Of a stretch of DNA of 64,000 nucleotides, positions 56,931 to 64,000 are shown one piece after another (position 1 is the stretch's first letter; every line of letters begins with the position of its first letter). Made by a program: the position numbers and the translations under genes. Source of the DNA: Nostoc cf. commune SO-36 (GTDB lineage: Bacteria > Cyanobacteriota > Cyanobacteriia > Cyanobacteriales > Nostocaceae); NCBI RefSeq assembly GCF_023734775.1, contig NZ_AP025732.1, positions 4,524,501 to 4,588,500 on the forward strand. The letters run 5' to 3'. The notes under the pieces are model-generated. The model did not search any database, had not been told where the DNA came from, and saw only the letters and a program-made list of their open reading frames with translations.

Positions 56931-57215
56931 AGTAGCCCTCCAACAGGCTTTTAAATTAGTAATGATATATACATATTCTAATGAAAAAAATCCAGTGAAA
57001 TTTCAGTTATGTGTGCCACATAAAAATGTGCCACAAGTAATTAGTTTGGAAAGAAAGCAGCTAATTGCTAGGTTGTTCTGAAACTAGATAGCACCTACAA
57101 TCCTCAACGTGAGCATTTTAGTTTTTTACAAAGGGGCTTAAAAGCAGTCAAAGTATCGTAAAAATTAGGTTTTAAGCAAACAGTAAGCAGTGCCTACCAG
57201 ATAAAAGTTTCTTCG

Positions 57216-57914
57216 CTAAACTGACTCTACTGAGGAAACACCAAAACGATAGCCTTTACCATATACCGTGTGAATCAGTGTAGTTTCTTTACGTACTTCA
57301 ATCTTACGGCGCAGCAAGCGAATTAATGCCGCTATCACATTGCTGCTAGGTTGTTCTTCCTCTTGCCATAAATTTTGCATAATCTGGGCATGAGTTAGTA
57401 GTTGTCCAGTGTGTTCCATAAAGTATTGCAACAACTGGCTTTCTTTTTGCGATAGCTCAATTATCCGTCCTTGACGATAGGCTACTTGATTTTCACAATC
57501 GAGTTCTAAATCAGCAACGCTTAAACGTCCAGTAGTAGTTTCATTGGTTTGGGAACCGGAACGACGTAATAAAGCACGGACTCTTGCGAGTAATTCCCGC
57601 AGTTCAAAAGGTTTAACTAAATAGTCGTCTGCACCAGCGTCTAAACCTTGTACACGGTCATCGAGAGTATCTTTAGCTGTGAGAAAGAGTACTGGAGTGG
57701 TTTTACCTTGGTTTCGCAATTCTTGACAAATCTGTAACCCAGTTTTTCCTGGCAACATCCAATCTAAAATCAGCAAGTCATAACTACCTGCTTGTGCAAG
57801 TTCGCTGCCAGATGTGCCATCGTAGGCGGCATCTACAGTGTAACTTTCACGAGTTAACAAGCGACTCAAGGGTTGAGTTAGTTCAACTTCATCATCAACT
57901 AATAAAATTCTCAT
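57216..57914 (-). CDS. OmpR-type response regulator, RppA-like
   Basis: 232 residues: receiver domain (MRILLVDDEVELTQPLSRLL, phospho-Asp in LLILDWMLPGKTGL, LFLTAKD, LVKPFELRELLARV) and winged-helix DNA-binding domain (LSQKESQLLQYFMEHTGQLL, NVIAALIRLLRRKIEV, LIHTVYGKGYRFG). The combination and wording resemble RppA of cyanobacteria, which senses metal or redox state through its partner RppB. ATG 57914 starts the receiver; a longer frame from 57992 adds residues not part of the domain. The sensor kinase of the same type lies 1.2 kb away across hisG in the opposite orientation. Confidence 0.85.
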   Translation of the reverse strand: MRILLVDDEVELTQPLSRLLTRESYTVDAAYDGTSGSELAQAGSYDLLILDWMLPGKTGLQICQELRNQGKTTPVLFLTAKDTLDDRVQGLDAGADDYLVKPFELRELLARVRALLRRSGSQTNETTTGRLSVADLELDCENQVAYRQGRIIELSQKESQLLQYFMEHTGQLLTHAQIMQNLWQEEEQPSSNVIAALIRLLRRKIEVRKETTLIHTVYGKGYRFGVSSVESV

Positions 57915-58034
57915 GCTGCTTGTCTTGACATTCCCACGAGAAGCCAATAGTCTTTGTGCTGAAAATTTTGTCAGCAATAGAGATATTCTCAATATTAGTG
58001 AACTGCCGAGACGCTAAGGATACCAATAAAAAGA

Positions 58035-58679
58035 ATGCTGACTGTTGCATTGCCCAAAGGGGAACTACTTAAAAATAGCATCCGCTTGCTACAAGCTGTA
58101 GGATTAGATTTTAGTGCTTTTTTAGATTCAGGAAAACGTCAACTTCAGATTACCGACGCTAGCGGACAAGCGAAAGGTTTGCTTGTGCGGGCGCAGGATG
58201 TGCCCGTTTATGTAGAATATGGTCAGGCACAACTGGGTGTTGTTGGTTATGATGTGCTGCGTGAGAAACAGCCGCAAGTTGCCCATTTAGTCGATTTACA
58301 GTTTGGGCATTGTCGGATGTCGGTGGCGGTAAAAGCAAACAGTTCTTACCGATCGCCTTTAGATTTACCACCGCATGGTAGAGTTGCTTCCAAGTATGTA
58401 AATTGCGCTCGTGAATATTTCCACAGTCTAGATTTACCTGTAGAAATAGTTCCCTTGTATGGTTCAGTGGAACTAGGCCCAATTACTGGAATGTCAGAAG
58501 CGATCGTGGATTTAGTTTCCACAGGCAGGACTTTACGGGAAAATGGTTTGATTGAAATTGCGACTCTGTATGAAAGCACGGCGCGGTTGATTGCCCATCC
58601 TCTGAGTTACCGCTTGAACACGGGGAATCTGAGTGATGTGATTGCCAAGCTCCGAGAAGCACTTTTGGTAGAGGTTTAA
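58035..58679 (+). CDS. hisG: ATP phosphoribosyltransferase, short form
   Basis: 214 residues; first enzyme of histidine biosynthesis, in the HisG-S form that needs a separate HisZ. Motifs: [106 protein letters not shown] (in two pieces). Length typical. ATG 58035 follows AAGGAT. It lies between the response regulator and the sensor kinase, divergent from the former. No hisZ is visible. Confidence 0.96.
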   Translation: MLTVALPKGELLKNSIRLLQAVGLDFSAFLDSGKRQLQITDASGQAKGLLVRAQDVPVYVEYGQAQLGVVGYDVLREKQPQVAHLVDLQFGHCRMSVAVKANSSYRSPLDLPPHGRVASKYVNCAREYFHSLDLPVEIVPLYGSVELGPITGMSEAIVDLVSTGRTLRENGLIEIATLYESTARLIAHPLSYRLNTGNLSDVIAKLREALLVEV

Positions 58680-58862
58680 TACCAGTTTGTAATTAGTAAT
58701 AACGCTCCTACATCGCCAACCCTACCTTTTCGTAGCTTCTGGTACACAAGACAGTAATTCCTAATTTAAGGGACTTCCAAAAAATACTCAACTACTTCTT
58801 GTGGGGTGGGCATCTCGTAGTGTGTGTCAATTTAACTTAAAAATTAGTCAAGACATTCTGAG

Positions 58863-58898
58863 ACATTGCCTCGTTCCCAGCTTCATGCTGGGAATGTC
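58863..58898. repeat. CGTTCCCAGC hairpin repeat
   Basis: GTTCCCAGC at 58873-58881 and GCTGGGAAT at 58887-58895 form a hairpin with a TTCAT loop. A known-looking Nostoc intergenic type. The rest of 58680-59148 has no gene. Confidence 0.55.
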
Positions 58899-59148
58899 TA
58901 TACAGAGGCTCTACTTTTATTACTCGTGACAGCAGCCCAATTTTCAAAGAGTTTTGACTTAAATAATTGACACCAATAAGCTACCCGTACCTTGTATTGC
59001 ATTTAGCAACTTCACACATACAAAGGATTAAATTTTTTATAAACAATATTGTTATGATCTTCAATTTATAAAGCGAAAAAATAAGCAACTTTTTAGCGCT
59101 ATAAATACGTATTGTGAAGATTTTAGTCAAAAAAATAGATGAAAAAAT

Positions 59149-60604
59149 ATGTTTCAGGCTACTCGCCGCCGTCTGGCAATTTGGTACACTGCGGTCACTG
59201 CTGTATTACTCCTTCTGTTTGCCAGTGGGGTTTATTTATATGTTCGTAGTACGTTGATTGAGGCGGATTGATGACACCCTTAACCATGTTGTGGAAATAG
59301 TAGAGCGTTGTATTACAAACAGTCGCTGCGCGTCTACGCTCATATTTGAGCCAATTAATGCTGATGCAGATAAATTTCGCATTAATGTAGAAGCTAGTTT
59401 ACGTGAAAATACTGATGCCGTAGAAGATGACCACATCGACCTAGAATGGTTTAGTCCAACGGGTAAATTACTTTGGTCAACGCTATCGGAACCTCTAAAT
59501 ATTCCCATTCGTGCCAACCGCACTGGTGAAACTGTGCGTGTAGTCAAGAATGAGAGTAAAGATTCAAAATTCAAAACTTCTGACTCACCACTGTTATTAA
59601 GGCAGATTACACAACGTGTAGACTTGGGACGACAAGTATTAGGATATCTGCGTGTTAGTCATCCCTGGTTTGAAGTCACTAAGCCCAGTCGCCAATTGAT
59701 TTTTGATTTGGCGCTAGGTATTGGCTTAATGGTGCTTTCTGTAGGTGCAAGTGGTTGGTTTCTTTCGGGTAAAGCGATGGAACCTGTAGGTGAGTCTTAT
59801 CAACGGCTCAAACAATTTACTGCTGATGCTTCCCACGAACTTAGAAGTCCCATTACTTTGATTCAAACCAATGTGCAGGTTGCCCTTGCTGATTTGGATT
59901 TAACAGCGTCAGAAGCAACTACTTCTATGCAGTATCGGCAACAGTTAAAGATGATAGAACGTTTAACGCAGCGTTTAGGTAAGTTAGTTAATGACTTACT
60001 CTTCCTAGCACGGCAGGATAGTGGTATTAGCAAAGATACTTTTTCACCTTGTCCTCTGGATGCTTTGTTGATGGAAGTGGTTGAAGAACAGCAATTGTTA
60101 GCCCCTGAACAAAAAATCACCCTTTCTCTAGATTTAGTTGACCCTCCTGCTTCCGAAACTAACCCCGAATTGCTGGAAAATTGGTTTACCCTTGTGGGCA
60201 ATTGGGATCAATTGGTGCGGCTGTTCACAAATTTGATTTCTAATGCCTTGCATTACACTCCAGCAGGTGGACGGGTGAAAGTGGAATTGGCGCGGATAGA
60301 CGGAATAAATCGTGTTTCTAGGCTACGTAACACCAGTGCCCAGTTGCAAGTTAAAGTGACTGATACCGGAGTTGGAATTCCAGCAGAAGCGCTACCATGC
60401 TTGTTTGATCGCTTTTATCGGGTAGATCCGGCACGTACTCATACTAGTGGGAATACAACTACAGCTAATGCTACTGGTTCAGGATTGGGATTAGCGATCG
60501 CTCAAGCTATTGTCGAACATCACCAAGGTCATATTCAAGTTGAAAGTACCCAAGGCATTGGCACCACATTTACTGTCACCTTACCAATAACTCTTGAGTC
60601 TTGA
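59149..60604 (+). pseudogene. Sensor histidine kinase (RppB-like) with one frameshift
   Basis: Membrane kinase of about 485 residues. It starts MFQATRRRLAIWYTAVTAVLLLL and runs to VRSTLIEA; an extra G at 59262-59263 shifts the frame, and IDDTLNHVVEIVERCI continues in the next frame from 59265. A periplasmic sensor part follows to a second membrane helix near 59700, then the H-box DASHELRSPITLIQTNVQ, N-box LISNALHYTP, DTGVGIP and GSGLGLAIAQAIVEHH. Catalytic parts are intact. A GTG-free restart near 59258 could give a kinase lacking the first membrane helix. Likely partner of the RppA-like regulator at 57216. Confidence 0.85.
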
Positions 60605-60978
60605 TTTAGTCATAAATTTTTGTTTCCTATGATAGATGTAGAATTTTATTCAACTAAAACTGACTTGCACTATTAGCCTTAAAATTATTTTTGAGCGTTA
60701 TCATTATCTGGTTAAAAATAATTTAAATTTGCAAGGATATGTTCAATGGCAAAGATTCAAAGTCTTTAGTCTTATCTAATCTAAGAATTAAGGCTTTCAG
60801 TCTTGAGGATGAAATATATTTATTTTTTGATATTATTTTCGTTTCCTTAGTTAGATACGGAAAATCGAGTAGTTTGTTAAATATTAGATGTACTAAATTA
60901 ACGATAAAACCTAATTTAATTTTCTACTGGATAAATTTTTCTAGAAAAGAAAAATTGAAGTTATTCTAGGAGTCAATA
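60605..60978. other. AT-rich gap upstream of the proline-rich protein
   Basis: No gene seen. A frame at 60739-60969 is Ile/Phe/Lys-rich and reads like AT-rich noise. AGGAGTC before 60979 is the ribosome binding site of the next gene. Confidence 0.5.
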
Positions 60979-62028
60979 ATGAATATGAAGCCTCAAAATT
61001 TCCGCAAGTCTGCTGATTTATTTAGCGCTATTTGTGGGGGATTGCTGATTAGTCTGCCAGCAATTCCTCAAGCATTAGCACAAGAATCTACTCTCAAAGT
61101 TAATCCGTGCCCTAGTATTTTCTACGAAGAACCCCATAATAGTCAGGTTGTAGTGCCACAGGGCTGTCCTCCCAATGCGTTAACGCAAAGACTAGCTGCT
61201 CAAGGGCTTCTTCCTGTCCCCGCTACCCCATCACAAGAGCAAATAAGGTTTGGTGTTGGTGGTGAAGCAGATCCAGCAAATATTTCTTCAACACTGAACC
61301 CAAGTCCTAGTATTTTTACCGAACCGCCTTACAACCGCTCTCAGGCTCCCGTACCACCACAACCAGGTGCTAGACCACCTCGCCCAGTTCCTCCAACTGA
61401 GGGACAAATGTCCCCCGTACCACCACAGCCAGGCGCTAGATCACCTCGCCCAGTTCCTCCAACTGAGGGGCAAATGTCCCCCGTACCACCACAGCCAGGT
61501 GTTAGACCACCTCGCCCAGTTCCTCCAACTGAGGGACAAATGTCCCCCGTACCACCACAGCCAGGTGTTAGACCACCTCGCCCAGTTCCTCCAACTGAGG
61601 GGCAAATGTCCCCCGTACCACCACAGCCAGTTCCTGGTGATCGCAGTCAACAGCCTTCACCAGGGGCGGTTTCCACTGACCAACCATCAGTGTTACAACC
61701 ACGGCAAACCCCCAGTGCAACGATCGCACTCAATAATGGTACGGTTAATATCAGGTTGGTAAATGACACTGCGGCTAATGTAACCTACCAAGTGATTGGC
61801 GATACAGCACCGCGATCGCTACAAGGTAAATACAATGTGACACTGCAAGGTCTAAGGACACCACTAACGGTAACATTTGAACGAGAAGATGGCGGACAGT
61901 TGATAGTAACTCCACAAGCTTCTTCAGAGGCAGGAACCTTGGAAGTTACATTTAAGGAAGCCACCAATACAGCACAGGGCAGAAGTGCGATGAGAATTGA
62001 ACCAAACGGTTCAGTATTTTTGAATTAA
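60979..62028 (+). CDS. Exported protein with proline-rich 22-residue repeats
   Basis: 349 residues. A signal peptide (about 1-36, GGLLISLPAIPQALAQE) is followed by two related short blocks (CPSIFYEEPHN and PSIFTEPPYN). Then four near-identical 22-residue repeats (PVPPQPGARPPRPVPPTEGQ, then MS) plus a partial fifth. A C-terminal beta domain follows (ATIALNNGTVNIRLVNDTAA, YQVIGDTAPRSLQGKYNVTLQGL, VTFEREDGGQLIVTP). The repeats may form a stiff extended spacer across the cell wall. The beta domain is of unknown role. AGGAGT precedes ATG 60979. Transcription meets the convergent TPR gene. Confidence 0.75.
   Translation: MNMKPQNFRKSADLFSAICGGLLISLPAIPQALAQESTLKVNPCPSIFYEEPHNSQVVVPQGCPPNALTQRLAAQGLLPVPATPSQEQIRFGVGGEADPANISSTLNPSPSIFTEPPYNRSQAPVPPQPGARPPRPVPPTEGQMSPVPPQPGARSPRPVPPTEGQMSPVPPQPGVRPPRPVPPTEGQMSPVPPQPGVRPPRPVPPTEGQMSPVPPQPVPGDRSQQPSPGAVSTDQPSVLQPRQTPSATIALNNGTVNIRLVNDTAANVTYQVIGDTAPRSLQGKYNVTLQGLRTPLTVTFEREDGGQLIVTPQASSEAGTLEVTFKEATNTAQGRSAMRIEPNGSVFLN
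61348..61632. repeat. 66 bp tandem repeat in the proline-rich gene
   Basis: Four 66 bp units start at 61348, 61414, 61480 and 61546, with a partial unit from 61612. Differences are few and mostly synonymous (GGA/GGG, GCT/GTT), showing recent in-frame expansion; copy number is likely variable. Confidence 0.9.
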
Positions 62029-62033
62029 TCAAA

Positions 62034-62079
62034 GAGTGAAGATTTAGGAGTGAAAAGTTAAAGAAGTCTTCACTCCTAA
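62034..62079. terminator. Bidirectional terminator between convergent genes
   Basis: GAGTGAAGA (62034-62042) pairs with TCTTCACTC (62067-62075), and TTAGGAGTG (62044-62052) with CACTCCTAA (62071-62079) in an alternative fold. Serves the proline-rich gene and the TPR gene from either side. Confidence 0.65.
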
Positions 62080-62089
62080 CTTTTAACTG

Positions 62090-63172
62090 CTACTTTTGCT
62101 GAAGCATTTTAGTTAGCTGATCCAGTAATTGCACTTCTTGCTTGCTATCTTCCAATGTCCGCGCCAGTATAATTGCCCTTTCGTAAAAATTTCGGGCAGT
62201 GAGGTAATTACCTTGTTGCTTATATAACTGAGCGTAAGATTCAAAACATTTTAATTCTTCTCGCAAATTTTGCAATTCTTTAGCGAGTGCTAAACGTTGC
62301 TCTAGTAAGTCAAAAGCCCGTTCATAGCGTCCTACAGCACTGTGTGCCGTAACTAATCCGTCAATTGCCCGTAATTCATTAGTGCGATCGCGGTTAATTT
62401 TAGCTGTCCGCATTGCTACCCCATAAGTGGCAATTGTATCCTGATAATTTCCCGATGCTAAATAAGCATCTCCTAAATTATTCAGGGTATTTGCTTCACC
62501 GATGGCATCGCCAGTCTGACGGCGGAATATTAAAGAATTTTCATACAATTTTATCGCCTTGTTATAATCCCCCAACCTGGCAGTTACCAAACCCAAATTA
62601 CTTAAAGATAAACCTTCCCCTTCAATATTTTTGACACCGTGAGCAATGGCGAGTGCATCTTCAACAGTTTTACCAGCAGTAGTATATTCCCCTTGTTGCA
62701 GCATAAATGTGCTGATATTATTCAGCACAAAAATCTCAGATTGGAAGTCTTTAGTATCACGAGCGATCGCTAATCCTCGTCTAAAAGCATCTTCCGCCTC
62801 TTTTAAACTACCTAGCTGGACATAAGCTTTAGCAAGCAAATTGTATGTCAGACCTTGTGATTTGAGGTCGCCAATTGAATGATATAGTTTTAGTGCCCGC
62901 AAGCAAGATGCAATTGTTTTATCGGCATATCCTGAAGTGTATTGTTGTTCGCCAATACGCAACAAACTATCTGCTTCATCTCTTGATTGTCGTCCAACGG
63001 AATTATTTAGAGGGCGATGGAGTTGTTGCGTAATATCAACCACACCCGCATTTACAGGACTCAGCAAGAAAGTAAACAGTAAAAAGCTGTATGAAAGTAT
63101 TTGGGGACGAGAAATCCTACCTACACAAATTAAGCCTACCTTTTGCCAGGGAAATACAAGCCGTTGTTTCAT
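62090..63172 (-). CDS. TPR-repeat exported protein
   Basis: 360 residues: an N-terminal signal/membrane helix (QILSYSFLLFTFLLSPVNAG) and about seven TPR units (YNLLAKAYVQLGSLKEAEDAFRRGLAIA, LSNLGLVTARLGDYNKAIKLYENSLIFR, LNNLGDAYLASGNYQDTIATYGVAMRTA, each with the W/L-G-Y-A-F-A-P-like pattern). It probably acts as a periplasmic or membrane-bound protein-interaction scaffold. The upstream neighbour on the same strand is a sigma-like gene. No fixed function is known to me. Confidence 0.8.
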   Translation of the reverse strand: MKQRLVFPWQKVGLICVGRISRPQILSYSFLLFTFLLSPVNAGVVDITQQLHRPLNNSVGRQSRDEADSLLRIGEQQYTSGYADKTIASCLRALKLYHSIGDLKSQGLTYNLLAKAYVQLGSLKEAEDAFRRGLAIARDTKDFQSEIFVLNNISTFMLQQGEYTTAGKTVEDALAIAHGVKNIEGEGLSLSNLGLVTARLGDYNKAIKLYENSLIFRRQTGDAIGEANTLNNLGDAYLASGNYQDTIATYGVAMRTAKINRDRTNELRAIDGLVTAHSAVGRYERAFDLLEQRLALAKELQNLREELKCFESYAQLYKQQGNYLTARNFYERAIILARTLEDSKQEVQLLDQLTKMLQQK

Positions 63173-63269
63173 AAAAGTTACCCGTAAAGTTGCAGGTTTA
63201 AGTAGAAGGTTTAAGAAGAAGTTTTAATTTTTTAATTGAAGACAATCAATATACGCGTTTACACTTAAT

Positions 63270-63899
63270 TCATGATTGAGCAGAATCTTCTCCAAAGTAT
63301 ATAGAGCGGATATCCGTGGGTAATTTGTCCTCTAGCATACGATAGCCTTCCTGGAGAAAATTGGCTACTTCGTTAGGAGCGATCGCTTCTCCTTCTGCTT
63401 GCAGATAGGCAGCGATTCTAGTTTCGCTCCAGTGGAAAGTTTGAGCCATTAACACGATCAATCGCAAAACTGGTGGTAATTGGTCTAACGCCTGTTCTAC
63501 ATAGCACCATAGCGGCGGCGAAGTCGCTTGGAGAGAATAATGAATTGCTTCTGTAGGTGGTAGCTTAATCTCGTTAATACAGAAAGCTGTCATATTAATT
63601 AACCAATTTTGCATGGTTAGAGCTTCCTGATCTGATTCAGAGTCAGTTAACTTTAGTCCACCGAGTTCGTAATAAATATGCCGCCAAGTGAGGGCAAACA
63701 AATAATCTGCCTGCACAGGCGATCGCGCCGAATGTCGAATTAAGGTATAGACTATAGGGCTATAGCGGCAAAAAATTACTGTAAAATACTTTCCAGCATC
63801 TGGATTGCGCTGAAACAGAGTCAGTAGTTCATGGTCACTGTGATGGAATAGCGACTTCACCAGGGGGTGATTAGCTTCCGTAAAATGGGGAATTTGCAT
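63270..63899 (-). CDS. Sigma-70-family-like regulator
   Basis: 209 residues. The N-terminal half (HSDHELLTLFQRNPDAGKYFTVIFCRYSPIVYTLIRHS and ADYLFALTWRHIYYEL, in parts) matches sigma region 2. The C-terminal half (LDQLPPVLRLIVLMAQTFHWSETRIAAYLQAEGEAIAPNEVANFLQEGYRMLEDKLP, in parts) matches region 4 of ECF-type sigma factors, though diverged. The linker between is long for an ECF. A true promoter specificity is unproven. The gene is upstream of the TPR gene, same strand, about 100 bases apart, so possibly cotranscribed. Confidence 0.7.
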   Translation of the reverse strand: MQIPHFTEANHPLVKSLFHHSDHELLTLFQRNPDAGKYFTVIFCRYSPIVYTLIRHSARSPVQADYLFALTWRHIYYELGGLKLTDSESDQEALTMQNWLINMTAFCINEIKLPPTEAIHYSLQATSPPLWCYVEQALDQLPPVLRLIVLMAQTFHWSETRIAAYLQAEGEAIAPNEVANFLQEGYRMLEDKLPTDIRSIYFGEDSAQS

Positions 63900-64000
63900 A
63901 AGCCTTTCGATTGATAATTGTTAAAATAGTTTTGGGAATTACACTTCCCTAGTTAATCGCATAATATCTTGGTGTTGCTCAGTTTGTAGATGAGACTCAG

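Noticed and set aside
61348..61632. 66 bp repeats as a CRISPR or minisatellite outside genes
   Set aside because: They are in frame with the proline-rich protein and adjacent units have no spacers.
1..64000. tRNA, rRNA or tmRNA genes
   Set aside because: No cloverleaf with a T-loop GGTTCRANNCC-type motif and acceptor pairing was seen in the gaps by eye; a covariance-model search would be needed to exclude weak ones.

Overview
This is a stretch of a filamentous, heterocyst-type cyanobacterial chromosome, most likely Nostoc or Anabaena. The oxygenic photosynthesis genes psbO, psbA, ndhS, cpcT and thf1/psb29 are present, the HIP1 octamer GCGATCGC recurs throughout, and many intergenic gaps carry the short palindromic and tandem repeats typical of Nostoc. 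No tRNA, rRNA, CRISPR array or intact insertion sequence was recognised. Most genes are housekeeping genes on both strands; the accessory material is concentrated at about 9.8-16.4 kb and 24.5-30.9 kb.

Layout. 0-5.4 kb: a MazEF-type toxin-antitoxin pair, hflX (with no recognisable start codon at its expected N-terminus), a PEP-CTERM exported protein, and the grxC-gshB glutathione pair followed by a MITE-like inverted repeat. 5.9-9.2 kb: ftsQ and ftsZ on the minus strand with an unusual 1 kb gap between them. 9.8-16.4 kb: an intact P-loop ATPase followed by a giant TPR / STAND NTPase / membrane helix / 14-blade WD40 gene broken by about ten one-base indels. 16.5-24.5 kb: psbO, a SigF-like sigma factor, a lipoprotein operon, glyA and cinA. 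24.5-26.0 kb: a tightly overlapping cluster of antitoxin, PIN toxin, PD-(D/E)XK-like protein and orphan HicB. 26.1-30.1 kb: a glycine-zipper/TerB-like membrane protein and a large MauG-type cytochrome c peroxidase; the peroxidase lies between two copies of an 80 bp repeat. 30.9-34.3 kb: a DUF2993 protein, ugd (two frameshifts) and a UDP-xylose synthase, which together would supply UDP-glucuronate and UDP-xylose for polysaccharide. 35-41.7 kb: a CPA2 antiporter with universal-stress domains, a HAS-barrel protein, ndhS, rodA, mrp and an SRPBCC protein. 42.1-48.9 kb: hemF, a STAS protein, cpcT, thf1, a holin-like membrane protein, exbD (frameshifted tail)-exbB and trmB. 49.2-57.9 kb: aroC, psbA (D1 with Glu130), a membrane protein, hrcA, a rhodanese, an Alr4036-type flavoprotein, cysE, a secreted protein and an OmpR-type regulator. 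58-64 kb: hisG, a sensor kinase (one frameshift), a proline-rich 22-residue-repeat exported protein, a TPR protein and a sigma-like protein.

A theme across the window is single-base indels in short homopolymers inside otherwise well conserved genes: ugd twice, exbD once, the sensor kinase once, and about ten in the STAND/WD40 gene. Either the assembly carries homopolymer errors, or the strain is losing genes. The sequence alone cannot decide, but the much higher density in the STAND/WD40 gene suggests at least that locus is decaying or poorly covered.

A second theme is repeat families placed just after stop codons (TTAGGAGTTA palindromes, GGGCATTGGG palindromes, CATTAGT heptamers) that appear to serve as, or sit in place of, terminators. 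The best candidates for a poorly described system are the ATPase plus STAND/WD40 pair and the four-gene toxin/nuclease cluster.
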